From the NCBI RefSeq assembly GCF_014267175.1, contig NZ_JACMTR010000001.1, forward strand, positions 70,574 to 134,573: a stretch of 64,000 nt of DNA. Direction: 5' to 3'. Numbering within the stretch: position 1 is the first letter of the stretch; every line of letters begins with the position of its first letter. The notes under the pieces were generated by a model. It saw only the letters and a list, made by a program, of their open reading frames with translations. It made no database searches and had not been told where the DNA came from. The position numbers were made by a program, and so were the translations under genes. The stretch comes from Pseudonocardia sp. C8. Its GTDB lineage: Bacteria; Actinomycetota; Actinomycetes; Mycobacteriales; Pseudonocardiaceae. Positions 55,633 through 64,000 of this stretch are shown here, piece by piece.

Positions 55633-56959
55633 GGAGATGTTCCCTCCGTCTGCTTCCCGCCCTCGTCCACGGGCGGTACTTCGGATCGCCGCACATGATC
55701 GCAGACCGGTCAGCGCAGTTCGGGAACATGCCCTCCCTCGGCGTGCCGGTGGCCTTCCTGGGCGTGCCGGCGGAGCCCTCTGCGGCGCCGGCCCCGTAAA
55801 CGGCGTTTACACCGTGGAACTAGAGCACTCTCGGGTGACACGGTCCTGACCGCACGACTGCGTAGAAGCAAGGCGGGCAAGTCCTCCAGCCAGGTACTGA
55901 CGCGATCGCACAAGCGGTGGCCCGGATTGCTGCCGATGGCCTGACCACACCAGCACCAGCAATGCCATCAACGATCGCCTGCCACGACTCCTCACGCGGG
56001 CGTAGGGCCTGCGGATGATAATTACATCGTGTCAGTTTTATGACAGAGACTCCGTACCCGGGGCCACCCTCCAGTGACGCCTCCAACTGACACTGAGCCG
56101 CCGCTGCAGGGGCGCGCGTTGGCTGGCTATCGGTCGGTCCTTCAGCTCGTCGAACACGCGCGCCCAGCGAGTCCCTATCTCGGGGACGAGGGCCATCAGC
56201 AGGTGCGCGTCCTCGGCAGGGACCTGGGGCGGGAGCGCGGCGCGGCCCCCGCAGCCACGGGTGCACCGGCCCGCGGGGTTGAGCACATCGACGACGAGCA
56301 GGCGCCCGCACCAGGCACACCCGGAGCGCTGCAAGGGGGCGGGAGCCTCACGCATGACCGTCGCGACGGTTGCCGGTGTCGGGTCGGCCGCCGTGCCGAT
56401 GCCACGTAAACGCCGTTTACCGCCCCTACGGAAGGAGCCAAGGCCCGGGAGGCTGGCGAAGCGATTGGCGGTGTCCGGCCGGGCGCACGCGGCGACGGTT
56501 CGTGGCGTGCCAGGTGATAGGAGGGTTGCGCGAACCGTGTCGGAGCCAGCGTAAACGGCGTTTATATGGTGCCAGGCGGGCTCTCGGGTCGTACGTCTTG
56601 GAGCGGCCACTGCACCCGCCGTACCGCACCTACGCCGATCTCGCCTACGGCGGCAGCGGTGGTTCCGCGCCGGCGGGCTTCGTCCTCCCGGTGCGTCCGG
56701 TAGGGCTGCCGTGCCGGTTGGTGTCCAGGCCCGGCGGCGCCGGGGCGTAAACGCCGTTTATGCCGTCGTGGCGACGGCAGATGCTGTGCTATGTGCTGGG
56801 CCCGGACTCGCAGCGCGCTGCCCTCGTCGAGGAACTCATGACACGCGGGCGCAGCTTCGCCGTAGGGGCCTGCCCGCGAGAGTTGTCGGCGCGCGGGTTG
56901 CCGGCGTTGTGCCGAGAATTCGTTGCCCACGGGGAACGGCCGACGCATAAACGGCGTTT

Positions 56960-57300
56960 ACGAGACGGCCGGGCCTTCGCGGGCAAGGGTGTTATCGCTC
57001 TGCCGTCTCGGCGGCTCGCGGTCTCGTCCGTAGTAGATGGTAAGGGCGACGTGCTGGTTGCCTCGGACAGCAGCCTGATGAGCCCGGCGCGTTCGGCGTC
57101 GGTGAGACCTCGCGGTGGGAGGCTGCGGCCAGGGGCAGGGGTGGACACCGCCATGCTGCGGCGGCGGTCGAGGCGGGCTTGTTCCCGGGAGTGTGCGGTA
57201 GCAGGCGTTGGCTTCCGGTAGGGCGGGCCCGCGGCCGCGATCGCCACTTGCTCCGGCTCGGGTACATCGCGGTTCGCCCCGATCCGGGGCGAGCGCACGT
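56960..57300 (-). pseudogene. parB fragment (C-terminal part)
   Basis: A minus-strand frame contains PEPEQVAIAAAGPPYRKPTP, then RRSMAVSTPAPGRSLPPR and LTDAERAGLIRLLSEA, closely matching the intact ParB tail (PEHEQQAIAAAGSPYRKRTP, TETERAELIRLLSE). The N-terminal domain and HTH are missing. Confidence 0.7.
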
Positions 57301-57437
57301 TGCGCTCGCTCAACCAGCGGGTCGTCGACAACGACAGCGCAGTGTTCTACGAGCTCGTCTCGACCATCCGCGGGCCACGGGGACGGGCCCAGCTGCGCCA
57401 GGTTCACGCGTCGTCCAATCGCGCGTCGTCCAATCGC

Positions 57438-57840
57438 TCAGCCCGCACCGTGGGCGTAAACGCCGTTTACGTCGGATAGGTGGCGTGGCGGGCCCCCGGA
57501 GGTCTCACTGCCGAGGACCTCGAGAGCAAGGCAGAAGAAGTCCTGTCGCGCCTCCAGCGCCACGTGGTTCTTCGCGTACCGCACGACCGTGACTCCCTCA
57601 GCGGAGGCTCGCGTGTGCAGCCTGTGGTGCTGGATCACCGTGTGAAAGCCCAGCCGGCGACGTGCCGTGACCAACTGGCGGGTCTGGTCCAGGTCCCCGG
57701 TCCCGTCTCGCAGGTGCCAGTTGTTCAGCAGAACGCACCATGGCACGTCGACGGGTTCAATGACCCGCTGGATCGAACGGGGCTGTCGGGGAGAGCAACG
57801 TTGGCTCGGGCTCCAGCGGCACGATGACGTCATCGCCTTC
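57438..57840 (-). pseudogene. parA fragment (C-terminal part)
   Basis: A frame contains RSIQRVIEPVDVPWCVLLNN, then TGDLDQTRQLVTARRR and RASAEGVTVVRYAKNHVALE, and ends in DVNGVYAHG, an almost exact copy of the intact ParA C-terminus including its palindrome-encoded end. The ATPase domain is gone. With the parB fragment it shows that the locus was once duplicated. Confidence 0.75.
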
Positions 57841-58308
57841 GGCAATGAGGGGCATCGGCGCGCCGCGACGTTGACGGTGAAAACGCCGTTTACGGAGCCG
57901 GAGGCCAGGACCTCGGCGGTGTGCTCGCCCAGCGCGGGCGGCGGCCCGATCGCGGCGCTCCTGGGCCGGTGCCACCTGCCCGACCAGGTGCTCCGGGCCA
58001 GCGACGGGTACGTGGCGATGGCCGCCGGCAACGACGGTCTCTGGCCCTCGAGCGATGCCACCGGCATCGTGCCCGGCGCGCCTTCGCCGCCGGCGCCTCT
58101 CGATCCTGACCGGGACGGCGCGCTCTCGCGCCGCGACCGACAGACGGCGAAGCCTGGAGCCCTGATCGAACAAATGTTTGGATATTGGTTGCCTTCGCGG
58201 GTCACGCGAGCTGGCTCCCAGCCGATACACGCCCCGCTGTCGGTGCCGGTCTCTACAATCAATCTGCTTCGTGCTCACGTTTCGGCGTCGACGGGGGAGG
58301 TGGCGCAC

Positions 58309-59079
58309 GTGGCCAAGTTTGTGCGGCATGGGCGCTTCGGTGAGACCCACGTTGAGCCGACGGTGCTGTTCGACGGGACTGATCCTGCGGCCGCCCCGCC
58401 ACCGGATGCGCATGATGTGCAGTTCCGCGCGCCGGTGTCGCTGTCGGTGATGCTTGATGGGATGGCCGAGGCCGATCTGGACCATGAGGTGGCCGCCTGG
58501 GGGCGGGCCTACAGCGAGCTGCTGACCGGGCTGCTGCGCGAAATTCAGCGTTCGTGTGGCTGGGTGGTTGACCCGGCCGCGCCGGCGGTGTTGGTGCCGG
58601 GTCGGCTGGCGTTGGCGGCGGTGGTCGAGCCGCACGTGCCCGGGTTCGCCCAGGCGCGCTGGCACGGTCACGTCTATGTCGGTGCCACCGCCCCGGTACT
58701 GGCAACGGGTGAGCTGTCGACGGTCCCGGGTGACTGGCTGCAGGAAGGGATCTTCTCCATGCAGTCGGAGCATCTGAACGCCGTGGAGGACCTCGCCGAG
58801 CGCGAGTTCGGCGTGACCTGGGGGAAGGCGCAGCTCGGGGCCGCGAAGCGCGAGATCGTGGAACCCCCGTGGCACGAGTACATCGGTGATGACGACCGTG
58901 GGGTGTGCCCGGGGCCGTGGCCGACCACGGGTGCCCGGGTGCTGGCCGACGAGCGATTCTTGCGGCTCTCGGCCGAGGCCGAGGCCACGACCCGCGCCGA
59001 TCTGGAGTCGGGCCGGTACGACCCGCGCCCGGACTGGCGTGTGGCGCGGGAGTTCTGGCTCAGCGCCTTCACCCGCTGA
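58309..59079 (+). CDS. Small TrwC-relaxase-like protein
   Basis: 256 residues from GTG 58309 (GGGGGAGG 8 nt upstream). The middle resembles the TrwC relaxase core: VQFRAPVSLSVMLDGMAEAD corresponds to the SPVKSVSLYY region, the following helix matches, and ARWHGHVYVGAT stands where the big relaxase has QLHSHAGVLN, giving a His-x-x-His-like pair (H-G-H). No N-terminal catalytic Tyr is evident and there is no helicase. It may be an accessory DNA-binding mobilisation protein or a degenerate relaxase. It faces the big relaxase gene tail to tail, 78 nt apart. Confidence 0.55.
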   Translation: MAKFVRHGRFGETHVEPTVLFDGTDPAAAPPPDAHDVQFRAPVSLSVMLDGMAEADLDHEVAAWGRAYSELLTGLLREIQRSCGWVVDPAAPAVLVPGRLALAAVVEPHVPGFAQARWHGHVYVGATAPVLATGELSTVPGDWLQEGIFSMQSEHLNAVEDLAEREFGVTWGKAQLGAAKREIVEPPWHEYIGDDDRGVCPGPWPTTGARVLADERFLRLSAEAEATTRADLESGRYDPRPDWRVAREFWLSAFTR

Positions 59080-59157
59080 CGCCCCTGGCCCCGGCCCGCC
59101 ACGGGCCGGCCCGATCCGGAGCGCCACCCGTGCGCTGACCCCGTGGTGCGATCGATC

Positions 59158-62100
59158 CTAGTAGTCGTCGTCGGGGTCGTAGCCGTACTCGGCGTGGTCA
59201 TGGCCAGGGTCGTCGTGGCCGAGCTGGTGATCGAAAGCGCGCCCGCCGCGACTGTGCTGCTGGCCGGTGCGCCGCTCGGCTTCGAGGGCCAGCTGGTCGC
59301 GGTGGGCTCGTGCGGTGTAGGCGTCGCGGGCCGCCTGCCGGGGATCGGGCTCGCCGCGCTCCGGAGCGGTGGGGCGGTCCTGCCCGAGGGCTTGGTCGCG
59401 CGCGGCCGCGCGCAGCTGGGTGAGTGCGGCCGTGGTGCGGGCAGCGGGGTCCTCGCCGGGGTCGGCCTCACCATTGTAAGAGGGCTCGGTGTCTACGTCG
59501 TGCTCGAGCACCGTTCCGGGAGCCGGAGTGACCGGCTGGTCCGGCGGCCCGGCCGCGTCCATCGCCGCCACAGGGGCAGCGTCCGGCTCGGCCCTGGGGT
59601 CGCCGATGGCCGAGGTCAGCGACTCGTGCTCCTCCTGCGGCGCGACGGTGGGCGCGTCCGTGCCTGGGTCTGCCACCTCTGGTGCCCCGACTTGGCTGGC
59701 CTCGGCGGCCGCCTCGGGGCTGGGTGCGGCCTCGAGCAGGTCGAGTTGTTCGCCGCGCTCGGGTCGCTGGCCGGGGAGGGGGCGCCAGGCCGGCAGGTTG
59801 CGGCGCTCGAGTTCGGTGGCCGCGGCCTGGTCGGCCTCACGCAGTGGAGCGACCTGTTCCCACCACCGCTGCCGCGCCTCGTACTCGCTGGCCAGCGCGG
59901 CGGCCTGCTCGGAGTAGTCCTCGGCGAGGTCCTGGTAGCGCTGGGCGGTGTCGAGCAGTTCGGCGCGCCGTTCCGGGGTGTGTTCGTCGGTGAGGGCTTC
60001 GGCGCGAGTGATCAGGGCGTCGTCCCGGATCTCAGCGGCCAGCCGTTGGGTGGAGGCCAGTTCCTCGCCGACGGGACGGGGCCCGTATTCGTCGGCGTGA
60101 TAGAGCGCCAGCGCCCAGGCCTCCCGGGCTCGGTACAGCTCGCTGGTCTCCTTCTGTTGCCAGGCGAGCGCGGCTGGGTCCGGGTCCAGGGCTTCGGTCG
60201 CTGAACGCCACAAGGCGTAGGCGAACGGCTGCTGTGCCGGCGGTGCCTCACCGAGCGACGACTGGTGGTCAGGGACACCGCGGTACTCACGGTAGGCCGC
60301 GATCAGTCCGGCCCGCCGTTCCCAGTCGGCGCGCTGCTCGGGTGCCGCCTCCGCGTCGGGAATCGCGGGAAGCCGGTCATGCGCCCACTGCGGCGGCTCG
60401 GCCGCGATCTCGGCCCCGAGAACTTGCTGCCGTTCCACAGCGCGGTCGCCGAGCCGCTCGAGGTAGTCGCGGACCGGGCCGGGGGCCAGCGTCTCGGCGA
60501 CGGTGTCCCACTCCGGGCCGTGGGTGGCGGTGTGCTCGGGTTCGCGGTCTTCGAGAAGTCGGCCGATGCGCCAGTGCAACACCTGGGAGACGGCCTGGGC
60601 GTCGTCGAAACCGCGCATGGCTATGGCCTCGGGCACCAGCGCCCTCGGGTCATGCCCGTCGAGCTCGGCGGCATAGACCCTGGTCAACAGCCGGCCGTAG
60701 GCGTCCTCGCCCTGCAGGCGTTCGGCCAGATCGTCCGGCAGCAGTTCGGTGAGGATCTCGGCGTTGCGGGTGCCGGAGGCCCGCATGCTGACCTGGTTGA
60801 TCAGCGCGCCGAGGGTGGCGAACGACTGCACGTCGTGCTCGGCGCTCTCGCGGAGGGTCAGGGCGGCCTGGTCGATGTCGCTGCGGGCCAGCAGGTCGGC
60901 CAGCCCTTGCGCCGCCGTGTCCTCGATACGGCGTTGGTCGTGGGCGTCCGGGGCCTGCTCGGTGACCAGGTAGAGCAGGTTGTACTCCCGGCCGCGAGTG
61001 ATGGCCGGGTAGGCCGACTCCCGTGTGGCGTCCCGGTCGATCAGCGCGCGGGCAGCCTGGACGGTGACGCCCTGGGCGGAGTGGTTGGTGACCGCATACG
61101 CCAGCGTCACGTGCTCGCCGACATACTCCCTTGTTAGGTGTGCGATCGCGCCGTGGTCGTCCTTGGCGAGCAGCTGCCCCTGCCGGTCGAGGCCGAGCAC
61201 GGTGTAGCGCTCCTTGTTCGTCACCGGCCGCAGGGCACCGTCAGGGCCGGGGTCGACGCGGAGCCGGTTGTCGTTGCAGGTGGCCTGGATCAGGTCCCCG
61301 ACCCCGATCTCGTTGCAGTCGGCTGCAGTGGCCAGGACCTCGGGGCCGACCCGCCCGAGCCGGACCAGCTCGTCGTGAACCTGCCGCGACAGACGGTGTG
61401 CCATCTGGTTAGTGCCCACGATCAACAGCGCCTGTTTCCCGTCGAGCATGTCGGCCAGGTGCCCGCGCACGGCGTGGGCGGCCAGGTCGTCGAGGGTGCC
61501 GGTACGGACCCGACCGCGGTCGGTGTAGGCGGCCACCGCGGCAACGTCCCCGTCGCGCAGTTGCAGCGACGCCTCGGCCTCCCAGTCGTTGACGAACCGG
61601 TGCACCGTGTCCAGCGTCAGCGCCTCGGGCTGCCCGGCCAGATGCGCGAACATGCCCCCGGCGCCGATCGGCTGCAGCTGGTGGTGGTCCCCGGTCAGCA
61701 GGACCTTGGCCCCGGCCGCAGCGGCCAGATCGGCGATCTCGGTGATCTCGGCGGTGCTGCTCATCCCGGCCTCGTCGAGCACGATCAAGTCGCCGGGTCC
61801 GAGCCGGTCGCGGAGCTGCCCGGTGTCTGGGTCCGGTACGAACTGTCGCCGCCACTGCGCGGTATTCAGCCCCTCCAGCCCGAGCCCGGTCAGGTTCTGC
61901 GCGGCCATCTGCGCAGTCGCCAACCCAAGCACCCGGCCCCCGACTTCGTGCTGCCACGCCGAGGCGAGCGCACCGACGGTGTGCGATTTCCCGGTGCCGG
62001 CCGGGCCGACGAGCACGTCGACGGTGCGTCCGGACCCCAGCACCCCGGCGACCACCGATGCCTGATCCATCGACAGTCCCCGTGCATCGAGTCCGGCCAG

Positions 62101-63987
62101 CACCGCCCCGATCCGGTCACCCGCGACCCGCGCGCCGGTATCGGTGTGCGTGTAGCCCAGGAGGCGCTCTTCGTCACCGATCGCGCGGAAGGTGGCATAG
62201 CGCTCATCGATGTGAGCGCGGAACATCGACCGCCCATCTCCGCCTGGCCCGAGTCGCCGCAACTCGTCGGGTACCGGCACCGGGTCGCCAGCCGAGACCT
62301 GCACGATCCCGTAGCGGCCGGGTTCGTCCAGCACGGCGTGCGCGAGCGCGGCCACGAACGCTGGCCGCTGCTCGGCACTCACCCCGACGGCCCCGGCGTG
62401 GTCACCGAGGTGGGTATCGATGGCCGCGATCAAATTCCCGACCGTCCACGTCGCGTACCGGTCCTGCACGTCGACGATCCCGGCGGCCAAGGCCTGGTCG
62501 ACCACGAACCCGAGCATGGACAACTCGTCCACACTTCCGGCCAGGCGACCGACGCTGTGGCCGTTGCCGTGGCCGTCGCTGTGGCCGTCGACGGCCTGCG
62601 CGGTGGCCGCGTGGAACGTGTCGACCTCGGCCAGCACGACCTCGGCCACCTCCCGGCCGGTCAGCTGGCCGGTCATACCCTCCGGGACGGACATCCCCAC
62701 GACGGCCGGGTGGCCGCCCCCGGCCGCGGCGCCCAGCACCGCCTCGTCGACCGCGTCCAACGCCGCCGACAACCGCTCCCGACGGCCACGCTCCCCGGTC
62801 GCCCAAGCCAGCACCGCGGCCGGCCCGGCCAACCCGGTCTTGGGCATCCGGGTGTCCTTGACGGCCTGTTCGACGAGTGCCCGCTTGGCCCGAGCCCCGG
62901 GGGGCCGCCCGTGCCGGGCGGTGTAGGCCTCCACCAGCTCAGCCACACGGGGGCGCACCTTGTCGTGGGTGCGGCTGCTGGCCGCGGCCAGCAGCTCGCG
63001 GTCGAACCCGGCGATCTCCCGCGCCACCCCGTCGGCACGCATCTCGAACACCACACCGAGCGACTCGGTCAACAGCTGCTGGTAGGCCCGCGTGTACGCG
63101 GCCGCGATCGCCTCCTTGACCGGCCGGAACGCCTGACCGTCGAGCGCCAGGACCCGGCCATCGACCGTGGCCGCCCGGTTCAGCACACCGGCGTGCGAGT
63201 GCAGCTGCGGCTCCCCGTCCCGGTTGGTGTGGTGGCAATAGATGACCCCGGCCAGCCCGGTGGCCGCTTCCCACGCCCCCACTGTCCGCCCAGACGGACC
63301 GCGACCCTCGTGGCGGCCAGAGCGGACATAGGCCACGTCCGCCTCGGCCGACGACAACGCGATCCGGACGGCCTGTTCGTGCGCCACCCGGACCGCCTCC
63401 GCGCCCTCGTCATCACCAACAGCCAGCAGCGCGGTGTAGTACAGCGACACCGACTTCACCGGTGAGAACGTCACGTCGTAGTAGGCCGTCGGAGTGCGGG
63501 TGTTCTTCTTCGCCGACACCTCGAGCTCGAAGCGGCGCTCCGCCGTCGCATCCGGCTCCTGCTTGAGCGCATCGGCCACGATCTGCGCCGCCGTGCGGAA
63601 CTTCCGCGGCTTCGAACCGAGGTACACCGGGGTCTTCTCCGTCGACCCTTCGACCATGTGCTCGGGGTAGCGCAGCTGCCCGAAGATCGCCCGCACGTCC
63701 CCCGCGGTGGCAGTGTCACCGGCCGCCACCGGCAGCCCGAGCGCCTCCAGCCCGCCGCCGAACCACACCCCGTCCGGCTCCCCGTGCTCAGTCGCCGAGG
63801 TCAGATACTCCGCTGCACTGGCAGTACCGTGCGAATGTCCGGCCTCGTGCTGCGGGCCATCCAGACCGGGCGATTCGACACCCTGTCCCGAATCCCGCTC
63901 CGGGGGCTGTTCAGGGCGCGAATCGCAGCCGTGCAACAGGTACTCGACAGACCCGGGCGCCATCGCGGTCACGCGTACGACGCCCAT
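59158..63987 (-). CDS. MobF (TrwC/TraA) relaxase-helicase
   Basis: 1609 residues, ATG 63987 near the window end. Relaxase domain: probable catalytic Tyr61 in ASAAEYLTSATEHGEPDG, and metal His residues in CHHTNRDGEPQLHSHAG (His252, His253, His263, His265). SF1 helicase: Walker A GPAGTGKSH (661-669), Walker B IVLDEAGMSS (738-741 DEAG), LTGDHHQLQPIGAGG, and motif VI VTNHSAQGVTVQAARAL. A long Ala/Glu-rich C-terminal region (about 1130-1609) looks coiled. It nicks oriT, stays bound to the 5' end and unwinds the plasmid for the VirD4/VirB4 machine. A short Gly-His repeat (DGHSDGHGNGHS, 468-479) is unusual. Confidence 0.93.
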   Translation of the reverse strand: MGVVRVTAMAPGSVEYLLHGCDSRPEQPPERDSGQGVESPGLDGPQHEAGHSHGTASAAEYLTSATEHGEPDGVWFGGGLEALGLPVAAGDTATAGDVRAIFGQLRYPEHMVEGSTEKTPVYLGSKPRKFRTAAQIVADALKQEPDATAERRFELEVSAKKNTRTPTAYYDVTFSPVKSVSLYYTALLAVGDDEGAEAVRVAHEQAVRIALSSAEADVAYVRSGRHEGRGPSGRTVGAWEAATGLAGVIYCHHTNRDGEPQLHSHAGVLNRAATVDGRVLALDGQAFRPVKEAIAAAYTRAYQQLLTESLGVVFEMRADGVAREIAGFDRELLAAASSRTHDKVRPRVAELVEAYTARHGRPPGARAKRALVEQAVKDTRMPKTGLAGPAAVLAWATGERGRRERLSAALDAVDEAVLGAAAGGGHPAVVGMSVPEGMTGQLTGREVAEVVLAEVDTFHAATAQAVDGHSDGHGNGHSVGRLAGSVDELSMLGFVVDQALAAGIVDVQDRYATWTVGNLIAAIDTHLGDHAGAVGVSAEQRPAFVAALAHAVLDEPGRYGIVQVSAGDPVPVPDELRRLGPGGDGRSMFRAHIDERYATFRAIGDEERLLGYTHTDTGARVAGDRIGAVLAGLDARGLSMDQASVVAGVLGSGRTVDVLVGPAGTGKSHTVGALASAWQHEVGGRVLGLATAQMAAQNLTGLGLEGLNTAQWRRQFVPDPDTGQLRDRLGPGDLIVLDEAGMSSTAEITEIADLAAAAGAKVLLTGDHHQLQPIGAGGMFAHLAGQPEALTLDTVHRFVNDWEAEASLQLRDGDVAAVAAYTDRGRVRTGTLDDLAAHAVRGHLADMLDGKQALLIVGTNQMAHRLSRQVHDELVRLGRVGPEVLATAADCNEIGVGDLIQATCNDNRLRVDPGPDGALRPVTNKERYTVLGLDRQGQLLAKDDHGAIAHLTREYVGEHVTLAYAVTNHSAQGVTVQAARALIDRDATRESAYPAITRGREYNLLYLVTEQAPDAHDQRRIEDTAAQGLADLLARSDIDQAALTLRESAEHDVQSFATLGALINQVSMRASGTRNAEILTELLPDDLAERLQGEDAYGRLLTRVYAAELDGHDPRALVPEAIAMRGFDDAQAVSQVLHWRIGRLLEDREPEHTATHGPEWDTVAETLAPGPVRDYLERLGDRAVERQQVLGAEIAAEPPQWAHDRLPAIPDAEAAPEQRADWERRAGLIAAYREYRGVPDHQSSLGEAPPAQQPFAYALWRSATEALDPDPAALAWQQKETSELYRAREAWALALYHADEYGPRPVGEELASTQRLAAEIRDDALITRAEALTDEHTPERRAELLDTAQRYQDLAEDYSEQAAALASEYEARQRWWEQVAPLREADQAAATELERRNLPAWRPLPGQRPERGEQLDLLEAAPSPEAAAEASQVGAPEVADPGTDAPTVAPQEEHESLTSAIGDPRAEPDAAPVAAMDAAGPPDQPVTPAPGTVLEHDVDTEPSYNGEADPGEDPAARTTAALTQLRAAARDQALGQDRPTAPERGEPDPRQAARDAYTARAHRDQLALEAERRTGQQHSRGGRAFDHQLGHDDPGHDHAEYGYDPDDDY

Positions 63988-64000
63988 GGCGAGGAGGCGA

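Larger units (their letters stand above)
54934..57893. repeat. Eight copies of a 15-bp palindrome (iterons or parS-like sites)
   Basis: Consensus GTAAACGSCGTTTAC, palindromic around the central G/C. Copies: 54934-54948, 55796-55810, 56406-56420, 56551-56565 (last base T), 56747-56761 (last base T), 56947-56961 (first base A), 57456-57470, 57879-57893 (second base A). Spacings are irregular (862, 610, 145, 196, 200, 509, 423). They lie around parAB, which fits a centromere or an origin. No Rep gene is in the window. Confidence 0.85.
55633..58308. other. Palindrome-bearing region with remnants of a second parAB
   Basis: About 2.7 kb between parA and the small TrwC-like gene. It carries seven of the eight palindromes and the parA/parB fragments listed separately. 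Other open frames here have no recognisable product; most contain VNAVY or KRRLR simply because the palindrome is read through. Candidate centromere/origin region. Confidence 0.6.

Noticed and set aside
54934..57893. Palindromes considered as a CRISPR array
   Set aside because: Repeats are only 15 bp, spacing is irregular from 145 to 862 bp, and there are no cas genes; partition genes adjoin.

Overview
This is a high-GC actinobacterial window that reads as part of a large conjugative plasmid or integrative element. Gene order and protein style fit Pseudonocardia or a related genus; that assignment is inference, because there is no rRNA or host gene to test it. The two ends carry the plasmid backbone and the middle carries a catabolic cargo.

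1-14.1 kb, plus strand: a conjugative type IV secretion operon. In order it holds an Rpf-like lysozyme (open at the window edge), a secreted trypsin-like protease, a MinD/ParA-like P-loop protein, small membrane proteins, a VirB6/TrbL-like channel protein, an SCO6880-type protein, a VirB4 ATPase, an NlpC/P60 peptidoglycan hydrolase, a membrane-anchored J-domain protein, an unknown protein and a VirD4/TraG coupling ATPase. Several joints are ATGA overlaps. The opposite end (54-64 kb) supplies ParA/ParB, eight copies of a 15-bp palindrome, a small TrwC-like protein and a 1609-residue MobF (TrwC/TraA) relaxase-helicase.

14.6-26.8 kb: a divergent GntR regulator / FAD-FeS 2-hydroxyacid dehydrogenase pair, a decayed IS5-type element, then a minus-strand cluster (MFS importer, Zn alcohol dehydrogenase, succinate-semialdehyde-type dehydrogenase, acyl-CoA ligase, hydroxyacid-oxoacid transhydrogenase). 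Together these could turn 4-hydroxybutyrate into succinate and recycle the D-2-hydroxyglutarate formed.

26.9-41.2 kb: a long minus-strand operon for glycolate/glyoxylate assimilation. Transcription order is Nramp-like transporter, AGPS-like FAD oxidase, glcD, glcE, glcF, hyi, glxR, gcl and a broken glycerate kinase. A second AGPS-like oxidase lies downstream behind the remnant of another Nramp-like gene. 41.2-52.4 kb adds two class III CoA-transferases, a gamma-carbonic-anhydrase/CaiE-like protein, IS701 and IS110 remnants, two more Nramp-like transporters and a second FadR-like regulator.

The most interesting signal is a repeated promoter module. At four places a TTGCnn-17 bp-TAnnnT promoter is followed by a TGGTCnGACCA-type operator and preceded by a palindrome of the form TTCCnCnnTnCGGAA; a fifth place has the promoter and operator only. 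It ties the transporters, AGPS-like oxidases, glycolate operon and CoA-transferase into one apparent regulon of the two FadR-like repressors. The Nramp-like proteins lack the DPGN and MPH metal-binding motifs and so probably move something other than Mn2+/Fe2+. The two carbon branches (C2 glycolate/glyoxylate and C4 4-hydroxybutyrate) are those expected downstream of cyclic or polymeric ether breakdown (dioxane, polyethylene glycol, tetrahydrofuran). No monooxygenase is in the window, so this remains inference.
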